Source: an uncultured Eubacteriales bacterium (lineage in GTDB: Bacteria; Bacillota; Clostridia; Oscillospirales; Oscillospiraceae). Taken from it: a DNA stretch of 64,000 nucleotides. Made by a program: the position numbers and the translations under genes. Where the stretch lies: contig LT599017.1 in assembly GCA_900079765.1 (NCBI GenBank), forward strand, positions 1,891,766-1,955,765. Direction: 5' to 3'. Below, in pieces: positions 1 through 10,338 of the stretch (position 1 is the first letter of the stretch; the number at the start of each line of letters is the position of its first letter). The notes under the pieces are model-generated. The model was given only the letters and a program-made list of their open reading frames with translations, searched no databases and had not been told where the DNA came from.

Positions 1-197
1 TGGCGCACAGACTCGCCGGTGAACCCGTGGTCGCCCGAGAGGATGACCAGGCCGACCTTATAGGTTTTGCCGCCAGACTGGGTCGGAGTAGCGGCCCCTC
101 CACTTGGAGAGGGCGTAGCCGCGGGAGTCCCGCCGCATGCGGACAGGAACGTGAGAGCCATGACCATGCTGAGTGTGAGCGCGACTAGCTTTTTCAT
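1..197 (-). CDS. ABC transporter substrate-binding lipoprotein, N-terminal fragment
   Basis: Only the first 65 codons lie in the window; the rest continues past base 1. The start MKKLVALTLSMVMALTFLSAC is a lipoprotein signal with lipobox LSAC (lipidated Cys at residue 21). A Gly/Pro/Ser/Thr-rich linker follows, and then YKVGLVILSGDHG, the first beta strand typical of periplasmic sugar-binding (LacI-like fold) proteins. The start is fixed by GAGGAGG 6 bases upstream. It lies downstream of the LacI-type regulator on the same strand, so it is probably the solute receptor of a carbohydrate transporter controlled by that regulator. Substrate unknown. The family call is from the N-terminus only. 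Confidence 0.7.
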   Translation of the reverse strand, partial: MKKLVALTLSMVMALTFLSACGGTPAATPSPSGGAATPTQSGGKTYKVGLVILSGDHGFTGESVR

Positions 198-284
198 TGT
201 GATCCTCCTCAAATTTGTTTTATGCCGAGACATACTCTATCTTCCGCCCGGCCCTCGGGCGAAAAATACACCGATGGGCGCGCT

Positions 285-1286
285 TCAAGGCGCCGGAAGA
301 GTCGACTCGCGGGCAATAAATCCGTGGGGGAGTGTGACGCTGCGATTTTCAAGTTCATGCTCGGAGATCAGCGCATGGATCATCTCCATGGCCTTCATCC
401 CCAGAGAGGCGCAGGGCTGGATCACAGTAGACAGGTAGGGGTGGATCATCTGGGTGTAGATCACGTCGTCAAAGCCCACGATGGATACCTCCTCCGGCAC
501 AGCGATGCCCAGCTCTCCCGCAACGACCACCGCACTGAGCGCAATGGAGTCACCGATGCAGAACAGCCCGTCCGGGCGATCCTTCCGCGTCAGCAGGGAC
601 CGGACCGCCGCCAGGCTGCTCTGGTAGCTGTAGCTGGAGTCGGCATAGGCGACGCACCGCTCGTTGGGCGTGATACCCGCCTTCTCCAAGGCGTCGCGGT
701 ACCCCTTCATGCGTTGCACCGTGGACATAAACTTATTGGTGCTGCTGACGATACATATATTTCTGCACCCTACCTTCAGAAGATATTCCGTGGCCTCGTA
801 ACCGGCCCGGTAGTTGTCGATGGAGACGTGGGCGGTGCTGCACCGCTCGGAGAACTCACAGCACTGGACGATCGGAAAGATGTCGCTGTATTTCTGCAGC
901 CAGGCCTCGTCGTGGTCGATAGCCAGTAGAATGGCGCCATCCGCTGTACGTCCGTCGATAGCGCCGCTCAGCAGGGATTCTGAGTCGCCGCCCTCCGTAC
1001 TGCACAGATACAGGCTGTATCCCAGCGTCTGCGCCTTTTCATTGATGCCGGAGAACACGTTGGCGTAGTACGGGTTCGTGATGTTGGGCAGCAGAACCAA
1101 AACCGTCCTGCTCTCGTTGCGCCGTAGATTCCGTGCCTGCTGGTTGGGCACATAGGCAAGCTGCTCGATGGCCTTCCGGACCGCCATGGCGGTCTCCTCC
1201 GCCACCGTACCGGTCTGGTTCATCACTCTGGAGACGGTTGCCACGGAGACCCCCGCAGCCTTCGCTACATCTAAAATGGTAGGCAT
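285..1286 (-). CDS. LacI/GalR family transcriptional regulator
   Basis: 333 aa, the normal length for the family. Residues 3-22 (ILDVAKAAGVSVATVSRV) are the LacI helix-turn-helix, followed by the hinge YVPNQQARNLRR and a periplasmic-binding-protein-like effector domain (VLVLLPNITNPYYANVF, SIVGFDD). An in-frame upstream start would add 14 residues before the HTH; I chose the ATG at 1286 because AAAGGA precedes it and the HTH then starts at residue 3. It is divergent from a ROK kinase and upstream of an ABC lipoprotein, so it is probably a local carbohydrate repressor. Two operator-like repeats in its own promoter suggest autoregulation (inference). Effector sugar unknown. Confidence 0.92.
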   Translation of the reverse strand: MPTILDVAKAAGVSVATVSRVMNQTGTVAEETAMAVRKAIEQLAYVPNQQARNLRRNESRTVLVLLPNITNPYYANVFSGINEKAQTLGYSLYLCSTEGGDSESLLSGAIDGRTADGAILLAIDHDEAWLQKYSDIFPIVQCCEFSERCSTAHVSIDNYRAGYEATEYLLKVGCRNICIVSSTNKFMSTVQRMKGYRDALEKAGITPNERCVAYADSSYSYQSSLAAVRSLLTRKDRPDGLFCIGDSIALSAVVVAGELGIAVPEEVSIVGFDDVIYTQMIHPYLSTVIQPCASLGMKAMEMIHALISEHELENRSVTLPHGFIARESTLPAP

Positions 1287-1290
1287 ATTA

Positions 1291-1347
1291 TGTAATCCTT
1301 TACATTCGTTATATTTGCAGAATATCAAATTTTGTAATCCTTTTCAA
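1291..1347 (-). promoter_or_regulatory. LacI-gene promoter with two operator-like repeats
   Basis: On the minus strand TTGAAA (1342-1347) and TATTCT (1319-1324) are separated by 17 bases. A near-palindrome TGTAATCCTTTACA lies at 1291-1304, overlapping the ribosome binding site. A second copy, TGTAATCCTTTTCA, lies at 1333-1346 across the -35 box and spacer. The copies are 42 bp apart, about four helical turns. The arms TGTAA/TTACA match the usual LacI-family operator arms, although the centre is CC rather than CG. Confidence 0.55.
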
Positions 1348-1454
1348 TGCACAAATATCACAATTATTTTACCTGTTTTTTAGCAAGTACACCAATATTT
1401 GGGGAGAAGGCCCCAAATCATATAATCAGGACTTTCTTTCTCTCCGCCCTGTAT

Positions 1455-1460
1455 TATAAT
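1455..1460 (+). promoter_or_regulatory. Possible -10 box for the ROK kinase
   Basis: TATAAT sits about 60 bases before the ATG, but no good -35 box is found 17 bases upstream. An activator may be needed, or the site may be fortuitous. Confidence 0.3.
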
Positions 1461-1518
1461 GGCCTTGTGATGCCTTGTCCCAGGAGGGGCGCGGCGGATA
1501 GAGAGGAGCCGTGAGAGC

Positions 1519-2502
1519 ATGTGTGAAGAAAAACAAGAGAGCGCTTCGGCGGAAGGCAGGCGCTATCTTAGCGTAGAGATTGGCGGCACCAAGCAGCAGA
1601 TCGCAGTGGGAACGGCTTCCGGTCAGATCTTGGAGCGCCGCTGTGCGAAATTGGGGGATCAGACCACGGCGGCCGGGATTTTGGCCTGGATCAAAGCCAC
1701 AGTAGACGACATCTGCTCCGGTGCGGACTTCAGCGGCATCGGCGTGGGGTTCGGCGGGCCTATCGATCCGGTGAGCGGGCGCATCATCTGTTCACTACAG
1801 GTGGAGGGCTGGAAGAATTTTTCACTGCGCGGCTGGTTTGAGGACACCTTCCACCTTCCCACCGTAGTCCTAAACGACACGGTTACCGGTGGCGTGGCCG
1901 AATGGAAGCTGGGTGCGGGCATGGGCTGCCGCCGCCTGTTTTATACGAACATCGGCACCGGGATCGGCGGTGGCCTGTATGACCGGGGAGGCTATGGGGC
2001 CAGCTCCCTGGGCTACACCTGGCTGCCGGACTGGCGCAGTACGGAGCCAGGCACCGGGACACGGCTGGAATTCCTCTGCGCCGGCCCTTGGATCGAGTCC
2101 CGGCTTCGCCAGCCCGGCTATGTGCCCGCGGATAGCGTCCTTGCCGGCAGGTCCGCTCCCCTCACCTGCTCCGACCTGGCGGAGGGCGGCCGGACAGGCG
2201 ACCCCTTCTGTATGGCGGAGCTGGACCGTGTCGCGTCCTCCTTTGCCATGGGTCTTACCAATGTGCTGGCGCTGGCCGCGCCGGACCGGCTGGTCGTCGG
2301 CGGGGGTGTGGCCAAGATGGGTGAGGTGTTCTTTTCCCGCCTCAGACGGTTCACATCCGAGTTCGCCTTTGTGGGCACCATCAGCAATTATCAGCTTCTC
2401 CCCAGCGCTCTGATGGACGACGCGGTGCTGGCCGGCGCGCTGCTGCTGTCGGGCGACCCGGCCCTGGCGCGGGACGGAACGGCATGGCATCAGAGCATAT
2501 AG
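1519..2502 (+). CDS. ROK family kinase-like protein
   Basis: 327 aa with the ROK/ASKHA layout. The phosphate-1 loop is VEIGGTK (residues 19-25), where most family members have Asp in place of Glu20. The catalytic region is LNDTVTGG with Asp120, followed by the phosphate-2 loop NIGTGIGGG and the adenosine motif LVVGGGV. The zinc motif CxCGxxGCxE of glucokinases and NagC-type ROK proteins is absent; the equivalent stretch is GYGASSLGYTW. A sugar or amino-sugar kinase is the likely role, but the substrate cannot be read from the sequence. The ATG follows AGAGGAG by about 11 bases. It is divergent from the LacI gene, so the two are probably co-regulated. Confidence 0.8.
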   Translation: MCEEKQESASAEGRRYLSVEIGGTKQQIAVGTASGQILERRCAKLGDQTTAAGILAWIKATVDDICSGADFSGIGVGFGGPIDPVSGRIICSLQVEGWKNFSLRGWFEDTFHLPTVVLNDTVTGGVAEWKLGAGMGCRRLFYTNIGTGIGGGLYDRGGYGASSLGYTWLPDWRSTEPGTGTRLEFLCAGPWIESRLRQPGYVPADSVLAGRSAPLTCSDLAEGGRTGDPFCMAELDRVASSFAMGLTNVLALAAPDRLVVGGGVAKMGEVFFSRLRRFTSEFAFVGTISNYQLLPSALMDDAVLAGALLLSGDPALARDGTAWHQSI

Positions 2503-2550
2503 GAGATTCCCGGGTACCTGTATGGCCTCGTGAATTCTAATACAGTATAA

Positions 2551-2597
2551 AATAAGGCAATGAAACTATTTCGATAGTCTCATTGCCTTATTTATAT
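2551..2597. terminator. Bidirectional terminator between ROK kinase and ligA
   Basis: Arms AATAAGGCAATGA and TCATTGCCTTATT enclose an inner stem ACTAT/ATAGT with a TTCG tetraloop. A/T tracts on both sides let it stop the two convergent transcripts. Confidence 0.85.
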
Positions 2598-2639
2598 TCA
2601 GCTTAAACCGAGAACCTTCATAATCAGAAGGCATTGTCA

Positions 2640-5229
<2,590 letters not shown>

Positions 5230-5243
5230 GCGTTTCTCACTTT

Positions 5244-5924
5244 CTATTTGGTCTGCTCTCCGAACTGTAAATAGGCGTCGGGCACCTTGCCTACGATGAC
5301 GGTCTCCGCGATGTTGACCTGGGTGGATACCGACGTTTCCACCGTGCCGCCGGGGATCAAAAGTTTCACGTCCACCGTCACCTCCAGTATGATTTTGTGG
5401 TAAGTCTGATTGATGCCCGCGGAGGTAAATTCGTTATGGAGATCCCCACCTGCCGAGGCCACCGACAGCACCTTTACCGGCAAGCGGGGCCCGCTGTCCG
5501 ACAAGGTGGCAAGGCCCAGTACGTTACCCAGCGGGATGCCCAGCTCCCTGCTGTCAAGTATATCCACTTGTGCCACAACGTCATCCAGAATTTCCGCGCG
5601 TAGCCGGTTCATCTCCACGGAGTTGCTGGTGAGGGCGGTGATTTGCCCGGAGGCGTCTTTCTGGAGCATTATCATGTCGTCGTAGGAGACCGCCTCGGCG
5701 GCTAAAGTGCGCTCCACCGCCTCGTTGACAACCCGGGTGACGGCGTTGCGAGCACTTGTCTCGGCCAGTTCCACCACCACCGGGCGGACCCGGCCGTCGA
5801 AGAGGTAGATGGCCAGAACAGCCAGTCCGATCCCCAGCACGGAGGAGAGCAGGATGTCCCCTCCCCTGCCGCCTGCCCTTCTCCGCACCCGGACGCGGGG
5901 CCAGATCCGCCGCCATTTCTGCAT
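5244..5924 (-). CDS. yunB: Sporulation protein YunB
   Basis: 226 aa. A basic N-terminus (residues 1-22) and one membrane segment (about 24-44) precede an extracytoplasmic domain with the YunB pattern: SARNAVTRVVNEAVERTL, then NSVEMNRLRAEI, LGIPLGNVLGL and FTSAGINQTYHKIILEV. In Bacillus subtilis yunB is a sigma-E gene needed for efficient spore formation, acting in the mother cell. The ATG is preceded by GGGGTGA. Its promoter probably lies inside the end of the upstream gene. Confidence 0.88.
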   Translation of the reverse strand: MQKWRRIWPRVRVRRRAGGRGGDILLSSVLGIGLAVLAIYLFDGRVRPVVVELAETSARNAVTRVVNEAVERTLAAEAVSYDDMIMLQKDASGQITALTSNSVEMNRLRAEILDDVVAQVDILDSRELGIPLGNVLGLATLSDSGPRLPVKVLSVASAGGDLHNEFTSAGINQTYHKIILEVTVDVKLLIPGGTVETSVSTQVNIAETVIVGKVPDAYLQFGEQTK

Positions 5925-5946
5925 ACAAGGTCACCCCCCTATGCAG

Positions 5947-5974
5947 ATACTATGCGGAGCGGCCCTTGTCTCAA
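5947..5974 (-). promoter_or_regulatory. Possible yunB promoter
   Basis: Minus-strand TTGAGA (5969-5974) and TAGTAT (5947-5952), 16 bases apart, 23 bases upstream of the yunB ATG. The stretch CATAGTAT also resembles a sigma-E -10 box, but no matching sigma-E -35 box is seen. Confidence 0.35.
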
Positions 5975-5978
5975 AACC

Positions 5979-7232
5979 TTATTCGCTCCTCAATAGTTCC
6001 TCCACTGCCAGCATAACCCCCAGCTTGCCCGACTCATAGGTCAGACCGCCCTGGAGGTAGGCGGTGTACGGCTCCCGCATGGGGGCGTCGCAGGAGAGCT
6101 CGATGGATGCGCCCTGAATGAAGGCGCCCGCCGCCATGATGACCTGGCAGTCGTACCCCGGCATGTCCCAGGGCTCTGGGGTCACGTAGGAATCCACCGG
6201 CGCGCCGAACTGGATGCCCTTGCAGAAACGCTTGAGGAGCTCGGGGCTGCCGAAGTGAAGCATCTGGATGATGTCATGACGCAATGCGTCGGCGGATGGT
6301 TCTACTGAGTATCCCAGAAGCTCCATCATCCGGGCGGCAAAGACGGCCGTTTTAACTGCCTGAGCAGTGGTATGGGGGGCAAGGAAAAGTCCTTGATAGA
6401 GACTGCGGTTGCTGCCCAAGGTGGAGCCGCACTCCTTGCCGATGCCCGGCGCGGTGAGGCGCATAGCGGCCCCCTCGACCAGGTCCTTCCGCCCGGCGAT
6501 GTAGCCCCCCGTTGGGGCAAGGCCCCCGCCGGGGTTCTTGATGAGGGAGCCAACCACCAGATCGGCCCCAACCTGAGTAGGCTCCATAGTCTCCACAAAC
6601 TCGCCGTAGCAGTTGTCCACCAGGATGCTGACGCTCTGGTTGACGGCACGGATGGCGGTACAGATGACCCCAATCTCCTCCACGCCCAGGGAGGCCCGGG
6701 TAGAGTACCCCTTGGAGCGCTGGATAAGCACGGCCTTGACACCGGGTTCCTGCACGGCGTTTACGATGCCGGGAAGGTCGGGCTTGTCGTCGGCAGTCAC
6801 GTCCACCTGGCGGTAGCCCACGCCATACTCCCTGAGCGAGCCGGGCCCCTTGTCCACCACGCCGATGACCCCTAAAAGGGTGTCGTAGGGCGCGCCGATG
6901 GCTGACACCAGCACATCGCCCGGCCGGAGTACGCCGAAGAGGGCCGCCGTGATGGCGTGGGTTCCGTTGACGAACTGGACGCGCACCAGGGCGTCCTCGG
7001 TGCCAAAGATGTCGGCGTAGATATCGTCCAGCTTGTCCCGGCCTTGGTCGTCATAGCCGTAGCCGGTGGTGCCGGCGAAATATCCCTCGGCCACGCGGTG
7101 TTTCTGAAAGGCCGCCAGGACTTTACGGGTGTTCGCCTCCGCGACTGCGTCGATTCGGTCGAACTGCGCTTGCAGATCGACCTGTGCCCGGGCTGCAAGC
7201 GCGGATACGCGTTCACTTATCTCTAAAGGCAT
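5979..7232 (-). CDS. Methionine gamma-lyase/aluminium-resistance family PLP enzyme (YnbB type)
   Basis: 417 aa, fold-type I PLP enzyme of the Met_gamma_lyase (YnbB) family. Motifs include FAGTTGYGYDDQGRDKLD at the N-terminus, FVNGTHAITAALFGVLRPGD, VDNCYGEF with the PLP-binding Asp, and GSLIKNPGGGLAPTGGYIAG with the Schiff-base lysine in SLIKNPGGG. The biochemical substrate of this family is uncertain; sulphur amino acid lyase activity and aluminium resistance are inherited annotations. A TTG start would add 4 residues but lies against the AAGGA box, so the ATG at 7232 is preferred. It follows the M42 genes by 22 bp, in the same operon. Confidence 0.88.
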   Translation of the reverse strand: MPLEISERVSALAARAQVDLQAQFDRIDAVAEANTRKVLAAFQKHRVAEGYFAGTTGYGYDDQGRDKLDDIYADIFGTEDALVRVQFVNGTHAITAALFGVLRPGDVLVSAIGAPYDTLLGVIGVVDKGPGSLREYGVGYRQVDVTADDKPDLPGIVNAVQEPGVKAVLIQRSKGYSTRASLGVEEIGVICTAIRAVNQSVSILVDNCYGEFVETMEPTQVGADLVVGSLIKNPGGGLAPTGGYIAGRKDLVEGAAMRLTAPGIGKECGSTLGSNRSLYQGLFLAPHTTAQAVKTAVFAARMMELLGYSVEPSADALRHDIIQMLHFGSPELLKRFCKGIQFGAPVDSYVTPEPWDMPGYDCQVIMAAGAFIQGASIELSCDAPMREPYTAYLQGGLTYESGKLGVMLAVEELLRSE

Positions 7233-7254
7233 AATGCTTTTCAATCCTTGCTTT

Positions 7255-8256
7255 TTAATTGTTTAACAGCTTTGCCTGGGCGAAGGCGGCCACCAGGGCG
7301 GCACTGGCCTCCACGTCCCGCCGATCCACCATCTCCACGGGAGAGTGGACATAGCGGCAGGGAATAGAGATGCCGCCCGTACGCACCCCAACGCCGTTGA
7401 GATGGATTGCCCCCGCGTCGGTGCCGCCGGCTCGGATGACGTCCCGCTGATAGCGGATGCCCTTCTCCTCCGCCAGGGCCGAGAGATAGGCGACCATCTC
7501 AGGGTGGCAGATGACCGAGGAGTCCATGACCTTGATGGCCGCGCCGCTGCCCGCCACGCTGCTGCCGGAGTGCTTGGCGTTCAACTCATCGTCGGAGAGG
7601 GTCACGTCTACAGCAATACCGTAGTCCGGATCGATGCCGAAAGCCGCGGTCTTGGCGCCCCGAAGCCCCAGCTCCTCCTGGACGGTAAAGACGAAGTAGA
7701 GATCGTTCTCGCACTCCCTGAGCTGTTCCAGCGCCAGCAGAAGGGTCACGCAGGAGATGCGGTTGTCCATATAGGGAGAGACCAGCCGGTCCCCGGCGGC
7801 GAAGGCACGGGCGTCGTACACCGCGGAGTCGCCCACGCGCACCACGTGCCTTACCTCCTCTGCGTCCTTGGCACCAATGTCGATATACAGATCCTCCAGG
7901 GTCATGTCCTTGGCCGCGACCTTGTTGTCAAGGCAGACTATCCCCCTGGTGCCGTTCTTAAAGCGCACAGGGGTGCTCAAGATGTCGGGTGCATGGAGGC
8001 CGCCGAGCTTGCCAAAACGCAGAAAGCCCTTCTCGTCGATATGAGTGATGATGAAACCGATGGAGTCCATGTGGGCGGCGAACATGACCTTGGGCCCATT
8101 ACCCTTTTTGTGCACGATCAGGTTGCCCATTGCATCGGTACGGCACTCATCGGCATAGGGCTCGGCCAGCTTGCGGATGGCGGCGGACACCTGGGTCTCA
8201 TCCCCCGAGGGGCCGTGGCAGGCGTTGAGCGCCTGAAGGGTACTTAAAATATCCAT
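7255..8256 (-). CDS. M42 family metallo-aminopeptidase, copy A
   Basis: 333 aa. Co-catalytic dinuclear metal site ligands can be placed: His in FAAHMDS, Asp in SPYMDNR, the Glu pair in VQEELGLRGA, Asp in IAVDVTL and His in YVHSP. The family forms cytosolic tetrahedral peptidases that trim peptides, or endoglucanase/deblocking variants. Its ATG overlaps the TAA of copy B by one base (TAATG), so translation is coupled. This is the third gene of a tandem set of three paralogues and the most divergent at its second half. Confidence 0.92.
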   Translation of the reverse strand: MDILSTLQALNACHGPSGDETQVSAAIRKLAEPYADECRTDAMGNLIVHKKGNGPKVMFAAHMDSIGFIITHIDEKGFLRFGKLGGLHAPDILSTPVRFKNGTRGIVCLDNKVAAKDMTLEDLYIDIGAKDAEEVRHVVRVGDSAVYDARAFAAGDRLVSPYMDNRISCVTLLLALEQLRECENDLYFVFTVQEELGLRGAKTAAFGIDPDYGIAVDVTLSDDELNAKHSGSSVAGSGAAIKVMDSSVICHPEMVAYLSALAEEKGIRYQRDVIRAGGTDAGAIHLNGVGVRTGGISIPCRYVHSPVEMVDRRDVEASAALVAAFAQAKLLNN

Positions 8257-9290
8257 TATTCTTCCTCCTCTTGGGAAATTGCGTCAATAAAGAGACGTGC
8301 CAGGCTGAGCATATGGTCGAAATCGCGTACGGCGGCCACGCTGGACGGGGCGTGGAGATAGCGCACCGCGGCCGACATGACCACCGTGCGTACCCCCTCG
8401 CGGCTCCGCTGAATGACCGAGGCGTCGTTGCCGCCGGCTATGAAGTGCTTGGTCTGCCAGGGGATGTCATTTTTCTCGGCCAAGTCCCGCAGCAGCTCGA
8501 AGAGACCCCGGTCGGCCACCGAGCCGCCGTCCATAAAGGGCACTACGGGCCCCTTGCCTGGGGCACAGACCTGCTTGTGCCCCTCCATGCCCGCCAGGTC
8601 GGCGGCGGTGGTGGTTTCCAGGATCAAGGCGACTTTGGGAGCTACTGAGAAGGCGGCGCCATGGGCACCCCGGCAGCCCACCTCCTCCTGGACGGTGAAG
8701 GCGAAGGTGCAGTCCATGGGCAGATCCTCTTTTAAAAGCTCCAGCATAATGGCGCAGCCCACTCGGTCATCCAGGGCCTTGGCCTTGATGAGGCCGTCCC
8801 CAAAAAGGACGCAATCGCTCTCAAAGGCGGCGAAGTCGCCCACAAAGGTATGCTTCTCTGCGGTCTCCTTATCCTTTGCGCCGATGTCGATATAGTAGTC
8901 CTCCAGCTTGGGAAGCTTTTCACGCTCCTCCGCCGTGGTCAGATGGATGGCCTTCAGCCCGATGACTCCGGGTATCTTCCCCTTGCCCAAGAGTACCTTC
9001 TTACCCAGGAGAACCCGGCGGTCGATGCCGCCCACACAGTCAAACTTCAGATAGCCCTCGTCGGTGATCCGCCGGACCATCAGCCCCACCTCGTCCATAT
9101 GGGCGGCCAGGAGAAGCTTATTCCCGGTGGGGCGTTTCCCCTTTTTAAAGACGATGAGGGTGCCCATAGCGTCCACCCGCAGCTCATCGGCATAGGGTAC
9201 GGCCTTCTCCTTGATGTAGGCGCGCACCTCGTCCTCATAGCTGGAGACGCCACTGAGGAGGCAGAGCTCCTGAATGGTTTCCGTCAGCAT
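8256..9290 (-). CDS. M42 family metallo-aminopeptidase, copy B
   Basis: 344 aa. Metal and catalytic residues: His in LAAHMDEVG, Asp in KALDDRVG, the Glu pair in VQEEVGCRGA, an acidic ligand at LILETT (Glu where the sister copies have Asp) and His in YLHAP. The start overlaps the end of copy C by 7 bases. It belongs to the PepA-like cytosolic peptidase family and probably acts on the N-termini of imported or turned-over peptides. The Asp-to-Glu change could alter specificity (inference). Confidence 0.92.
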   Translation of the reverse strand: MLTETIQELCLLSGVSSYEDEVRAYIKEKAVPYADELRVDAMGTLIVFKKGKRPTGNKLLLAAHMDEVGLMVRRITDEGYLKFDCVGGIDRRVLLGKKVLLGKGKIPGVIGLKAIHLTTAEEREKLPKLEDYYIDIGAKDKETAEKHTFVGDFAAFESDCVLFGDGLIKAKALDDRVGCAIMLELLKEDLPMDCTFAFTVQEEVGCRGAHGAAFSVAPKVALILETTTAADLAGMEGHKQVCAPGKGPVVPFMDGGSVADRGLFELLRDLAEKNDIPWQTKHFIAGGNDASVIQRSREGVRTVVMSAAVRYLHAPSSVAAVRDFDHMLSLARLFIDAISQEEEE

Positions 9291-10327
9291 ATCTCACCGG
9301 CCTCCTCTCCCAGGTTTTCCGCAAAGACGGCCAGCAGCCTGGCTACCATCTCCATGTCCTCCAGTGCCAGCACTTCGATGGGGGTGTGCATGTACTTGAG
9401 GGGCAGGGACAGCACCGAGGTGGCGACCCCCTCCCTGCTGACCTGCATCCCCCAGCCGTTGGTGCCCGAGCTTCCGGTCATAACCTCCAGCTGGTAGGGA
9501 ATCTTGTTGGCCTTGGCCTTCTCCACCATCCGATCGGTCAGGGCACGGGTCATATTGGGTCCCACGCCTATGGCAGGGCCGCCCAGCAGCTCCAGGGCGC
9601 GATCCTTGGACGCGTCGGGGGTTTTGCCGTGGGTCACGTCCACGGCCACGCACCAGTCGGGGTCTATAGCGAAGGTACCCGCCTTGGCGCCCGCGCCCCC
9701 GATCTCCTCCCGAGTGCTGCCCATAATGTAGAGGTCTACATCCAAGTCTTTCTCATTCAAGAGCTCCGCAGCCCGCAGGAGGGTGACGAAACAGGCACGG
9801 TCATCCATTGCCTTGCCGCACATGGAACCCTCGCCCAGGACAAAGCAGCCGCCCCGGTAGACCATAGGGGTACCGACGGGTACGGCCTTGACGGCCTCTT
9901 CTTGGCTCATGCCGATGTCCACGAACAGGTCTTCAATGGCCACCGATTTATCCGATTCCCCCGGCTTTTGTACGTGAGGGGCAAGGCAGGATACCAGGCC
10001 GAAGATGGGCGGGTCGGTGAGGACGGTCAGCTCCCGGTCAGGCAGCATCCGGGGGTCTACCCCGCCAATGGCCCGAAAACGTAGGAACCCGTCCTCAATG
10101 CCGATGACGATAAGGCCTATCTCGTCCAGGTGGGCGTCCAGCAGGAGCTTTTTAGCACCCGGCTTTCCGCAGCGGCGCACGCCGATGACGCTGCCCAGCC
10201 GGTCGATCGCCACCTCGTCCATGAAGGGGCGCAGCAGCTCGGCGGCGACGGACGCCGCCGGGCTCTCGAACCCGGAGGGCGAGCCCAGAGCGCACAGCCG
10301 TTCCAGAGTACTTTTTATATCCAGCAT
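9284..10327 (-). CDS. M42 family metallo-aminopeptidase, copy C
   Basis: 347 aa. Motifs: LLDAHLDEIGLIV, GKAMDDRACF, STREEIGGAGA, VAVDVTHG and KYMHTP, giving the complete two-metal site. It is the first of three adjacent M42 genes and starts 11 bases after murD ends, so it is probably co-transcribed with murD. The three copies differ in the loops around the metal site. They are therefore likely to be old paralogues with different substrates, or subunits of a mixed complex (inference). Confidence 0.92.
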   Translation of the reverse strand: MLDIKSTLERLCALGSPSGFESPAASVAAELLRPFMDEVAIDRLGSVIGVRRCGKPGAKKLLLDAHLDEIGLIVIGIEDGFLRFRAIGGVDPRMLPDRELTVLTDPPIFGLVSCLAPHVQKPGESDKSVAIEDLFVDIGMSQEEAVKAVPVGTPMVYRGGCFVLGEGSMCGKAMDDRACFVTLLRAAELLNEKDLDVDLYIMGSTREEIGGAGAKAGTFAIDPDWCVAVDVTHGKTPDASKDRALELLGGPAIGVGPNMTRALTDRMVEKAKANKIPYQLEVMTGSSGTNGWGMQVSREGVATSVLSLPLKYMHTPIEVLALEDMEMVARLLAVFAENLGEEAGEIC

Positions 10328-10338
10328 AGTTTCACATC

